NCBI GenBank assembly: GCA_963704155.1
Contig: CAVPHF010000045.1
Coordinates: 62,001-126,000 of the forward strand
DNA length: 64,000 nucleotides
Direction of reading: 5' to 3'
From: Thiohalocapsa sp963704155
GTDB taxonomy: Bacteria; Pseudomonadota; Gammaproteobacteria; Chromatiales; Chromatiaceae
How positions within the stretch are numbered: position 1 is the first letter of the stretch; each line of letters starts with the position of its first letter. The notes under the pieces were generated by a model. That model was not told the DNA's origin and ran no database searches. It saw only the letters and a list, made by a program, of their open reading frames with translations. Positions 56,784 through 64,000 of this stretch are shown piece by piece. The translations under genes were made by a program, and so were the position numbers.

Positions 56784-57110
56784 TCAGGCGGCGCCCTTCG
56801 GCTTGTAGTTGCGACACCATCCAGTTGGCGGAACCAGACGCTTGCCGAAGAAGGAACAAGGCCCGAGTTCATCGCCCTCCTTTCCGGAGTAGAGTTGACA
56901 GGTCGCACAGGATTGTCCTTCTTCGAACTTCGTGTACTTTTCCCGATCCACATCCGCGGCGTTGAGCTTGAAACCCATCGACTTGGCGTAGGCATCATCC
57001 TCGGTAAGCGCCGGCTTGGCGTCTTCAGCGACGGCAAAGCGACTGAGGGCGACTGCCGCGGAGCCGGCCACCACCTGCGACAGGAATTTGCGACGATCGT
57101 AAGAACTCAT
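56784..57110 (-). CDS. hip: High-potential iron-sulfur protein (HiPIP), Tat-exported
   Basis: A 108-residue periplasmic [4Fe-4S] electron carrier, in purple sulfur bacteria the main donor to the reaction-centre cytochrome. A twin-arginine leader (YDRRKFLSQVVAGSAAVALS) ends near residue 28. Cluster ligands are Cys 68, 71, 85 and 99 in the CxxC-x13-C-x13-C arrangement, with the aromatic core GPCSFFGKRLVPPTGWCRNY. GAGGAG precedes the ATG. Position between soxZ and the pufC-type gene fits a thiosulfate to HiPIP to reaction centre electron path. Confidence 0.95.
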   Translation of the reverse strand: MSSYDRRKFLSQVVAGSAAVALSRFAVAEDAKPALTEDDAYAKSMGFKLNAADVDREKYTKFEEGQSCATCQLYSGKEGDELGPCSFFGKRLVPPTGWCRNYKPKGAA

Positions 57111-57278
57111 CTTTTATTACTCCTCGATTGCTGGTTTGTTCATGGTTGGTCAATGGGCTCAGCGTTCGGTCCCGCTTAAGGATAGCCCGATAGCTAGCGC
57201 CCCCGGTTTGCCCAGTCTTACTGCCGATCCTGACCAAGACAATCGACAGAGATCCACCAGGGCTCTCGCAACAATGGG

Positions 57279-57605
57279 TCAACTGACCCTCGCCTCGTCA
57301 GTTCTTTCATCTCCGGTGTTATCCCGCCACATCACGCGAATGCGATCCCCTGGGCGGCCGCCGCGGAAGCGGAACGACAATAGCGGATCTTTCGCAACGG
57401 CAATACTCAGTTTCGCCTCCATGACCACTCGGTCTTCGCACCAGACCCGAACATCAGTAATGAAGTGAGCCACGGGCCGCGTGCCCGCGTCATCGGTACC
57501 CAAGCCTGTTTCCATCGGGTGCGGCATGAGCACCAGAACCTCGGTGCCGCCATCCTTCGCCTTTGCCCGAATGCGGATAGGAGCCGGCGCTGACTTCAGG
57601 TTCAT
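57279..57605 (-). CDS. soxZ: Sulfur carrier complex subunit SoxZ
   Basis: A 108-residue immunoglobulin-like protein that forms the SoxYZ heterodimer carrying sulfur intermediates in the periplasm. Starts MNLKSAPAPIRIRAKAKDG; conserved MPHPMETG and HFITDVRVWCEDRVV and the C-terminal RVMWRDNTGDE are seen. No signal peptide, as usual: it is co-exported with SoxY. It lies 40 bp after soxY. Other sox genes (B, X, A) are absent from the window. Confidence 0.95.
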   Translation of the reverse strand: MNLKSAPAPIRIRAKAKDGGTEVLVLMPHPMETGLGTDDAGTRPVAHFITDVRVWCEDRVVMEAKLSIAVAKDPLLSFRFRGGRPGDRIRVMWRDNTGDERTDEARVS

Positions 57606-57645
57606 GCTCAGTCGTCTCCCCGTCTGCGCTAGGCATCTGCGCGCA

Positions 57646-58161
57646 TCAGGAGCAGCCGCCGACGGTCACGCGGACGGACTTCGAGGCCCAGTACAGCTTG
57701 TTCGCGGCTCGCACGACACCAATGACCTTACCGGTCTGGGCGAGCTTCAGCCGAACTGAAATGCGGGCGTCAGTTCCGTCCGGAATACTAAAGGCGGCCG
57801 CGAGCGGAAAGGGATTGGTGTCGGCCAGTACATAAATCGCTTGTACATTGGATAGGGAAGTAACTACCGAAACCGGTACATTCTCACCATTCTCTGCCAG
57901 GTCCGGGACGTTGAGGACAATGTCTTCAGATTCTGTTGGGACTCCGCCCAATCGCTCCAACACCGCACTAGTCGGCGCGATTCGGAAGCTGTCATCACTG
58001 GGCAAGGCCACCGCATAAATCCGCGATGGCGCACAAGCAATCAGCGCTGCCGCAGCTCCCGCGCTTCGCAGGAACGACCGCCTCGTCAGGGATGCACGAG
58101 TTGGACAATCGAGCGGCCCGAAACGCACGGGTCGGAGCAGCGGAGCGCCATCAGCAGACAT
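57646..58161 (-). CDS. soxY: Sulfur carrier SoxY, Tat-exported, C-terminus GGCS
   Basis: About 171 residues. Twin-arginine leader LTRRSFLRSAGAAAALIACA carries the SoxYZ pair out of the cell. The core EDIVLNVPDLAENGENVPVSVVT matches SoxY. The swinging arm normally ends GGCGG; here it ends VTVGGCS, keeping the carrier cysteine but with a single Ser after it. The ATG shares a base with the TGA of the upstream DUF1566 gene (TGATG), so a GTG one codon earlier is not needed. Confidence 0.93.
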   Translation of the reverse strand: MSADGAPLLRPVRFGPLDCPTRASLTRRSFLRSAGAAAALIACAPSRIYAVALPSDDSFRIAPTSAVLERLGGVPTESEDIVLNVPDLAENGENVPVSVVTSLSNVQAIYVLADTNPFPLAAAFSIPDGTDARISVRLKLAQTGKVIGVVRAANKLYWASKSVRVTVGGCS

Positions 58162-58685
58162 CACTTCGCCGTTCGGACCAGACGCACATGGTTGCGTTCG
58201 TCCTTTTCCACAGGCCGTACGCCATCCGGCCCGAAACTCAGGGCATAACGGTCGTCATTCGACTCATCCCCGGGGCGAGTCGTCGAGGTCCAGTACTTCT
58301 CGGCTGCCGTATTCGGAAAAATCGCAAGGTTAATCCTCGGGTTGTGGCACTGACGCTCGATGATCATCGCCAGCTCCGGCAACTTGGGAACACGCCAATC
58401 GCTGAAGAAATAAGAACCACTGCTGTTGGTTTCCTTGGCTGCCCGCTGCGCCTCTATCCAGTCGACGCTGGCAAGCTCGCCGACACAGTTGCCGCCTTGC
58501 CATGACTGACCAAGCGAGCAGCGCATCCACATCAAGCCGGACGCCGAATCAGTGACGGTTCCATCGCCGTTATCGTCGAAGCGATCCGTGGGAGCCGACA
58601 ACGCAAACTCAGAATCATCACAACGCTGTTCAGCCGTTGCTGCGCCCAGGCTAAAGAGCAAGAGAACAAAAAACAAAAAATACAT
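58161..58685 (-). CDS. Exported DUF1566 (Lcl C-terminal-like) protein
   Basis: A 174-residue secreted protein with signal peptide MYFLFFVLLLFSLGAATA. The core TDRFDDNGDGTVTDSASGLMWMRC, then GGNCVGELASVDWIEAQRAAKE, FFSDWRVPKLPELAMII and YWTSTTRPG matches DUF1566, a lectin-like extracellular domain. Four cysteines suggest two disulfides. Its stop couples to the soxY start, which is unusual for a DUF1566 gene and suggests a role at the cell surface with the Sox carrier. Confidence 0.85.
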   Translation of the reverse strand: MYFLFFVLLLFSLGAATAEQRCDDSEFALSAPTDRFDDNGDGTVTDSASGLMWMRCSLGQSWQGGNCVGELASVDWIEAQRAAKETNSSGSYFFSDWRVPKLPELAMIIERQCHNPRINLAIFPNTAAEKYWTSTTRPGDESNDDRYALSFGPDGVRPVEKDERNHVRLVRTAK

Positions 58686-58790
58686 AGAGCTAAAGATTCC
58701 ACCGATATCCTAAAACAATAAGCGGCGGGGCATTCCGTCACCCTCAGTCTCGCGTGTTTGCCGCCGGCCGCAGCCGGCGGCCGCTTTCGG

Positions 58791-59330
58791 CTACGGCGTG
58801 TTGGTCGGAACGTACGCCTTGGTATCGACCCCGAGACCGGTCGGGCCGTCGGGACGCTTGAAGCCAGTTCCGAAGTCGACCGGGTTCGCCGCCGTCTGCT
58901 GCGATGCGAGACCGGTCCGGATCGGTTGGCCCCGATGCAGATACATCGCGTAGGCCTTCATCGCGGTCATTTCGTCGCCATTCGGGTCGAGCCGCTCGCC
59001 GAGCTGTGGGTTCTCGATGCACCAGTTGACCATCTCCTGGAAAGGCACGACCTTGCCATACATGGTCATGTATTTCGGGAAGGTCTGCGGATTGGCAGCG
59101 GCAGTATCCGGATGGCAGTTTCCGCAGGCCAGGCCGTTGGTCGTCATGCTCGGCTTGCTACCATGCCATAGGTCGTACCCGAGCTGAGCCGAGGCATAGA
59201 GTGCGTCCATCTGCTCTTGCAATTGTTCATCGGTAAAGGGCGGACCCGCCAGTGCGGCGCCCGAAGCGGACATCGCGGCAACGACGATGCCGGCGGTCAT
59301 GAATTGGCCGATGTTCATCTTTTTTCTCAT
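58791..59330 (-). CDS. Periplasmic monoheme c-type cytochrome
   Basis: 179 residues: signal peptide MNIGQFMTAGIVVAAMSASG to about ALA, one heme site CGNCH (about residue 74), and a C-terminal half with VVPFQEMVNWCIENPQLGERL and EMTAMKAYAMYLHRGQP, whose Cys and helix pattern recalls SoxA/TsdA-like class I cytochromes. Methionine axial ligand candidates follow. It lies 14 bp after the phosphoesterase gene, same operon, and upstream of the soxY block. Confidence 0.8.
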   Translation of the reverse strand: MRKKMNIGQFMTAGIVVAAMSASGAALAGPPFTDEQLQEQMDALYASAQLGYDLWHGSKPSMTTNGLACGNCHPDTAAANPQTFPKYMTMYGKVVPFQEMVNWCIENPQLGERLDPNGDEMTAMKAYAMYLHRGQPIRTGLASQQTAANPVDFGTGFKRPDGPTGLGVDTKAYVPTNTP

Positions 59331-59344
59331 CTTGACTCCTCCAG

Positions 59345-60364
59345 TTAGACTTTAAAGCCGTCTTGCATGAACGGCGTCAGCTGACCATCTTCGAACGGCT
59401 TGTAATGGACCATTCCGCCCTCGGCGCTCAGGTCGATGACCTGCACACCCTGCCCATCGGTGGCGATGGACGGATCGTGGCGATTGCTTCGGGTCTCAGG
59501 GAAGGCCAGCTCGACCGGCGGGTACGGCCAAGGCCAGGACGTGCTCATCGCCGCGACGGACGACATGTTGCCAATTCGGTTGTACAAGGTCTGGTGCACA
59601 TGACCGTGATATGACATGACGTTCTCGAACTTCGACAGGATCTCTCGAATTTCTGGGGCATCAGAGGTCTGGAAGTTCCAGCGTGGGTAGTAGTCCCACA
59701 GTGGTGAGTGGGTGAAGACCACGACCGGCGTATCCGGGGCAAGGTCCTTGACGTCCTTCGCCAGCCATTCGAGCTGCTTTTCATGCACGCCCCAAGGACC
59801 GCCGATCGGACTCTCCAGCATCTCCATGACGGCCATGCGCTCACGCGGCGTCAAGCCTGGACCGGTCCAAAAGTCCTCGACCAAGATCGAGTTCATGCCG
59901 ATGAAATGCACACCCTTGTGGTCGAAGGACCAGGTCTCGTCGCCGAACAGCCCGCGCCAGGCATCTCCCATATCGACATACCAGTCGTGCTCGCCGGGGA
60001 TGATCTTCATCGGCACCTTCAACTCGGACAGGATTTTCTGCCCTTTGACGAGTTGATCCTCGGTGCCATTCTGTGCGACATCACCGCCGAACAGCACAAA
60101 ATCGGGTTGCGGCGTCATCGCATTGACCTTTGCCACCGCGTCCATCAGCATCTGGTCAAACTTGTGATTGTCGATGCTATACAGGTGGGCGTCGCTGATG
60201 ATCGCGAAGCGAAATGGCTCAACGCCCCGCTTTCCCGTCTGGGCGCGAACGATGTCGACCATGCCCAGATTGACACCAACGGCTTGCGCGACCAAGGTGG
60301 TCAGCCCCGCCTTGCCACTGAAAGCCAAAAAGTCGCGTCTGCTCTTATTCTGAATTTCGGACAT
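59345..60364 (-). CDS. Tat-exported calcineurin-like metallophosphoesterase
   Basis: 339 residues. The leader SRRDFLAFSGKAGLTTLVAQ indicates Tat export. Dimetal motifs occur in order: ISDAHLY (DxH), FGGDVAQNG (GDxxxNG), PGEHDWY (GNHD variant with Glu for Asn), FTHSPLW and YHGHVHQ. It is distinct from SoxB, which has a 5'-nucleotidase architecture. It heads the run phosphoesterase, cytochrome, DUF1566, soxYZ, HiPIP, pufC-type on one strand. The substrate is unknown. Confidence 0.88.
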   Translation of the reverse strand: MSEIQNKSRRDFLAFSGKAGLTTLVAQAVGVNLGMVDIVRAQTGKRGVEPFRFAIISDAHLYSIDNHKFDQMLMDAVAKVNAMTPQPDFVLFGGDVAQNGTEDQLVKGQKILSELKVPMKIIPGEHDWYVDMGDAWRGLFGDETWSFDHKGVHFIGMNSILVEDFWTGPGLTPRERMAVMEMLESPIGGPWGVHEKQLEWLAKDVKDLAPDTPVVVFTHSPLWDYYPRWNFQTSDAPEIREILSKFENVMSYHGHVHQTLYNRIGNMSSVAAMSTSWPWPYPPVELAFPETRSNRHDPSIATDGQGVQVIDLSAEGGMVHYKPFEDGQLTPFMQDGFKV

Positions 60365-61440
60365 GTTTTCTACTCCACCTCACTTAGGTCGGCGCGGCGA
60401 TGGCGCTGGCGCCTTCTTGTGCTAAGAAAGCCCCAGGGTCTAATGATGTAGATCCTGGTGGCACGGTTTGCGGTACTCAGGGTACCAGCGGCTACTGCAC
60501 TCATCCTGAATGCAATAAAACTTCATCGTGACGACTGCAACATCCGTCGGCCACAGATCGCAGGCCATGGCGGGCGGACACAGTGACCAATGAGTCGAGC
60601 AAATGGGCGTTTGAGTTGGGCGCTGAGTTTCGGTTAATAAAAGCGGTCGGATAGGGCTGGGTCGCGCAGGTGCTGTTTTGGGTGTTTTGACCTGCCATTT
60701 CTGAAGCCTGGCACTTAGAAGTCATGACTCCGCGGACCCACTATCCCGGTCGGGCGACGACCTACATTTTCTTGTATCTATTGGCCAAAGCTCTGCTCGG
60801 GGAACACCTTGCCAAGCCACTTGATCCGCAAGAAATATCCGCGGAGCACCAGTGCATCGACGACGGCTTATGGTTTTAGTTCCCAAACACTCCGAGCTTT
60901 TTATTGTTGTGTCTGTCCACTCGAGAGACTTGGTCGCGTACTCGCGCGTCTTCTCGAACGACGCAGTGGGGAGATCATAGGGGCAACAAAAGATCAGTCA
61001 AGATCAGTACTCAATTTTTTTTATTCGTTACTTGCGATCAGCTTATGGGTTTTGTAAGTTCTACTTTTATTAATTTAGCGACTAGCGATGTTGCTGGAAA
61101 TTCTGGCTGCCCTAAAGCTGGACTCCCAGTTGGTACAAACCGCTATTTGTGAAAAGGGTTACGCTCGGTTGCACCGGGCGCAGCCAGGATCAACGCGGAA
61201 ATTAAGTATCACGCTTTATAATCGATTGCTGAAACATGGGGCGCTTTTCCGGGATGCCGGATTCCGATTTCACATTATGGAATCGGCCCGTAAACCGGGA
61301 CAATACCGCGCTAACCAGACCTTTCGACCGTCCGTGTGCGTCTCCGCGCGACCTGCGACCGGGCTTGCATCGCAGCTCCCGGGCGTTAACATCTCCCCCC
61401 CTTTTTGTAGACGAAACGGCGGCACCGCAGGAGCAGCACG
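60365..61440. other. Gene-free region of about 1.1 kb with a low-GC core
   Basis: No supported gene. The first 350 bp should contain the phosphoesterase promoter. From about 60880 to 61260 the composition is much more AT-rich than the window, with a T8 run near 61016; ORFs here (for example 61088-61687) look random and overlap folD. It may be decayed or acquired sequence. Confidence 0.6.
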
Positions 61441-62325
61441 ATGGGCGCACAGATCCTGGACGGGAAGGCGATCGCGGCCGATGTCCGCGCTCGGATCGCT
61501 GACCAGGTCAGGGCACACAGGCGGTCCGGTGCACGCGCGCCTGGCCTCGCGGTCGTGCTGGTTGGAGAAAATCCAGCCTCGCAGGTCTACGTCCGCAATA
61601 AGAGGAAGGCGTGCGCGGAAGTGGGTTTCCACTCTGAACTCTATGAGCTGCCGGCGACCACCACTCAGGCGGAATTGTTGGCGCTGATCGGGCGGCTCAA
61701 CGCCGACGCACGGATCGACGGGATACTGGTCCAGCTGCCGCTGCCGGAGCAGATCGATGCCGAGGCGGTCATCGAGCACATTCTGCCGACGAAAGACGTT
61801 GACGGCTTCCATCCGTACAACGTCGGTCGACTGGCTCTGCGCATGCCGCTGCTGCGTCCCTGCACGCCGAAAGGGATCATGAGCCTGCTCGAGCGGACCG
61901 GGCAATCGCTGGAGGGGCTGGACGCGGTGGTGATCGGCCAGTCGAACATCGTCGGCCGGCCGATGGCGCTCGAACTCCTCGCCGCACGCTGCACCATCAC
62001 GGTCTGCCACAGTCGCACCAAGGCCCTCGCTGACAAGGCGCGCGGGGCAGATCTGCTCGTGGTCGCAATCGGCCGCCCACGCTTCGTACCCGGAGATTGG
62101 ATCAAACCGCAGGCACTGGTCATCGACGTCGGCATGAACCGGGATGGCGAAGGCCGTCTATGCGGCGATGTGGACTTCGAACAGGCGCGTGAGCGCGCCG
62201 GATGGATCACACCGGTGCCGGGCGGCGTCGGGCCAATGACCATCGCCAGCCTGCTCGAGAACACTCTGCAGGCGGCTCAGTTAGATGCCGCGGCGAATAT
62301 CGGCGAAGACGACCCCACCCGCTAG
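61441..62325 (+). CDS. folD: Bifunctional methylenetetrahydrofolate dehydrogenase/cyclohydrolase
   Basis: Interconverts 5,10-methylene- and 10-formyl-THF in one-carbon metabolism. 294 residues. The catalytic lysine lies in SQVYVRNKRKACAEVG, GILVQLPLPEQID and KDVDGFHPYNVGRL are the substrate signatures, and the NADP motif is VVIGQSNIVGRPMALEL; PVPGGVGPMTIASLLENTLQ closes the protein. AGGAGC precedes the ATG. Monocistronic. Confidence 0.97.
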   Translation: MGAQILDGKAIAADVRARIADQVRAHRRSGARAPGLAVVLVGENPASQVYVRNKRKACAEVGFHSELYELPATTTQAELLALIGRLNADARIDGILVQLPLPEQIDAEAVIEHILPTKDVDGFHPYNVGRLALRMPLLRPCTPKGIMSLLERTGQSLEGLDAVVIGQSNIVGRPMALELLAARCTITVCHSRTKALADKARGADLLVVAIGRPRFVPGDWIKPQALVIDVGMNRDGEGRLCGDVDFEQARERAGWITPVPGGVGPMTIASLLENTLQAAQLDAAANIGEDDPTR

Positions 62326-62582
62326 TCCAGCAACTCGCGACCCTTCCGGGCGTCGCTACAGGGGCGCACCAGGCTCCTGCCCAGCGCCGCGAATTCAGCT
62401 GGGTCGAAGCAGGCGGCTCGAAGCATGCATCCTCGGCGTGCGCGAGCAGTCAAATTGCCGACCGGGTCACAGCATGCACTGGTCGATTTCGGCTAGCTTG
62501 AGCGTACCAGGCACCGATAACTGCCGCGGCAAGACATGGCACCGCCCATCGTCACCGGCAGAGCCGCCGCCAAGAGCGACCA

Positions 62583-64000
62583 ATGACCCACCCCCGCACC
62601 AGAGCCCTGCTGAGCTTGCCGCTGCTGATCGGAATCCCGGCCCTAGCTTGGGGCGGACTATTTTCCTCATGGCCGGAAGCCTTGGCCGTCGCCGTGCTGC
62701 TGGCCACGTCCGTGTGGTTCGGGGGGGGACTAGTCGGACGGCAATGGCCGAAGCTGATCCTGTCTGCCGCGCGCCGAGGCATCATGCCCGCATCAACACC
62801 GCCAGCAGACTCGATCGCGGCCAGTTGCACCAGGCCGGTTGCCTGCCATGAGCCCGGCATTCCGCCCTGCGAGGGGGCTCCGGCCTGCCGCCTTCGCTAC
62901 AACGCGGAATGTATCGGCGAACTCGAGAATCAATTGGCAGCGGCGCAGCGCGAAGCCGAACGCGCCGCCGCCGCCAAGGACATCTTTTTGGCCAACATCG
63001 GCCATGAGATCCGCACACCGATGAACAGCGTCATTGCCATGATCCATCTGGTAAAGCAGGGCGAGATCTCGGCGGCGCAGCGTGATCATTTAGACTGCGC
63101 CAATCGCGCGGCCCACGGACTGCTGTTTCACATCAACGGCGTGCTCGACTACGTCAAGCTAGAGGCGGGCGATCTCCGCCTCGAGGAGGTCGGCTTCGAA
63201 CTCGACGAGTTGCTGCAAACGGTCGTTGACCTCACTGCGCCGGCAGCCGGTCGCAAGTCGATTAAATTAAGAATGGAGCGCGACCCAAAGGTGCCGCGCT
63301 TGCTGGTCGGAGATGCCCGACGTCTGCGTCAGGTGCTAGGCAGCCTGGCCGACAACGCGGTCAAGTTTACCGAGCAGGGCGAGGTCAGCATTGCCTGCCG
63401 CTTGATTGAAGCCAGCAAGACGCGCGCGCAGATCGCCTTTGAGGTGCGCGACACCGGCATCGGCATCGCCCCGCAGCAGCAATTGGCACTGTTCGATCCA
63501 TTCGCTCAGGCAGATCCGTCCATTACGCGACGCTCCGATGGTTCTGGTCTGGGTTTGAGCATCTGCCATCGGCTGGTCGAGGCCATGGGCGGACGCCTGA
63601 GCGTTGATAGCCGGCCCGCGGACGGCAGCAGTTTCGGTTTCGCCCTATCACTCCCGCTTGCGCCGGAAAGGCGCTCTGCCGACAGCGGTGAAGGACAAGG
63701 GCACGCGCGCATCAGCGCGGACCATGAGTCGCCACGGTGCTTTGGCAGCTCTCCGGTAGTACCGCTGCTGGACCTCAGCAACGCCAGGCTTCGTCTGCAG
63801 CACGATGAGCGCCTTCTGCGCCGACTGCTGTTGCGGTTCCGCATCGACCATGGCTGCTTCGTCGACGACTATGCAAGCCTGCATGGCAGCGGCGACGTAC
63901 TCGGCGCCTCGCAGCTCGCGCTTGCGCTGGAGAGTGCGGCCACGAGCCTAGGCGCTCGGCAGGTCAAAGATGCGGCGTCGCGCCTGGCGATGAAACGTCG
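62583..64000 (+). CDS. Membrane histidine kinase with degenerate HPt-like domain, 3' end cut by window
   Basis: 472 residues visible from the ATG at 62583. Two membrane helices (10-28 and 33-52) have almost no periplasmic loop. A coiled-coil linker (about 100-130) leads to the phospho-acceptor box ANIGHEIRTPMNSV (His about 140). The ATPase has N-box LADNAVKFT (about 255), G1 DTGIGIAP and G2 GSGLGLSI. From about 392 an HPt-like four-helix pattern starts (LRRLLLRFRIDH...LGASQLALALESAATSLGA) in which the phosphotransfer His position reads Leu. No receiver domain is seen before it. A G8 tract at 62721-62728 lies in the second helix. Confidence 0.85.
   Translation, partial: MTHPRTRALLSLPLLIGIPALAWGGLFSSWPEALAVAVLLATSVWFGGGLVGRQWPKLILSAARRGIMPASTPPADSIAASCTRPVACHEPGIPPCEGAPACRLRYNAECIGELENQLAAAQREAERAAAAKDIFLANIGHEIRTPMNSVIAMIHLVKQGEISAAQRDHLDCANRAAHGLLFHINGVLDYVKLEAGDLRLEEVGFELDELLQTVVDLTAPAAGRKSIKLRMERDPKVPRLLVGDARRLRQVLGSLADNAVKFTEQGEVSIACRLIEASKTRAQIAFEVRDTGIGIAPQQQLALFDPFAQADPSITRRSDGSGLGLSICHRLVEAMGGRLSVDSRPADGSSFGFALSLPLAPERRSADSGEGQGHARISADHESPRCFGSSPVVPLLDLSNARLRLQHDERLLRRLLLRFRIDHGCFVDDYASLHGSGDVLGASQLALALESAATSLGARQVKDAASRLAMKR

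Noticed and set aside
59345..60364. SoxB thiosulfohydrolase
   Set aside because: The protein is a compact calcineurin-like phosphoesterase of 339 residues without the SoxB/5'-nucleotidase C-terminal domain.
61088..61687. 199-codon ORF before and overlapping folD
   Set aside because: Overlaps the first 245 bases of folD in another frame, has no ribosome site and shows no domain pattern.

Overview
The window looks like chromosome from a purple sulfur bacterium (Gammaproteobacteria, Chromatiales). It is GC-rich and encodes a photosynthetic reaction-centre tetraheme cytochrome (PufC type), a high-potential iron-sulfur protein (HiPIP), the sulfur carrier SoxYZ and the complete CcmABCDEFGHI cytochrome c maturation system. 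No rRNA, tRNA or CRISPR array was recognised. All functional calls come from reading motifs and architecture by eye; no database search was run.

Layout. 1-8 kb: housekeeping genes (5'-truncated-by-window RNB exoribonuclease, ygfZ, murI, a double-thioredoxin periplasmic protein, lysS, and prfB with its programmed +1 frameshift) plus a 180-bp near-palindromic element between lysS and prfB. 8-16 kb: a RAYT transposase, a PHA-system protein, an unidentified 618-residue protein, a Tat-exported class-A beta-lactamase-fold hydrolase, an XRE regulator, dapB and a Ycf46-like AAA ATPase. 16-23 kb: an AcrAB-type RND efflux pair (pump gene frameshifted) and a dicarboxylate/glutamate symporter. 22.7-26.5 kb: divergent multiheme cytochrome units, an HAO-like octaheme protein plus NapC-type quinol dehydrogenase facing a pentaheme c554-like protein, with a 7-bp tandem repeat between them. 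27-35 kb: type IV minor pilin cluster fimT-pilV-pilW-pilX-pilY1-hyp-pilE, then a truncated IS630 joined to a decayed amidase remnant. 36-38.4 kb: anthranilate phosphoribosyltransferase-like, Rieske and DUF2726 proteins. 38.7-46 kb: ccmABCDEFGHI. 46-52 kb: membrane protein, Na+/H+ antiporter, CPBP protease, an 0.9-kb gene-free segment, mdh. 52.5-60.4 kb: a same-strand sulfur/photosynthesis block. 61.4-64 kb: folD and a histidine kinase running off the end.

The most striking object is the gene at 52537-56358. A complete PufC-type lipoprotein cytochrome with four CxxCH motifs continues in frame into an Ala/Glu-rich linker, about 600 residues of predicted coiled coil containing five 51-residue tandem repeats, and a C-terminal OmpA-like peptidoglycan-binding domain. 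It lies directly downstream of HiPIP, soxZ and soxY. A coherent reading is thiosulfate-derived electrons passing through HiPIP to a reaction-centre cytochrome that is physically tethered to the cell wall. The tether is inference; the gene architecture is seen.

Three well-conserved genes (RND pump, pilY1, ccmF) each carry one apparent frameshift. Because ccmF should be needed by an organism with this many c-type cytochromes, at least some of these are more likely sequence errors than true lesions.
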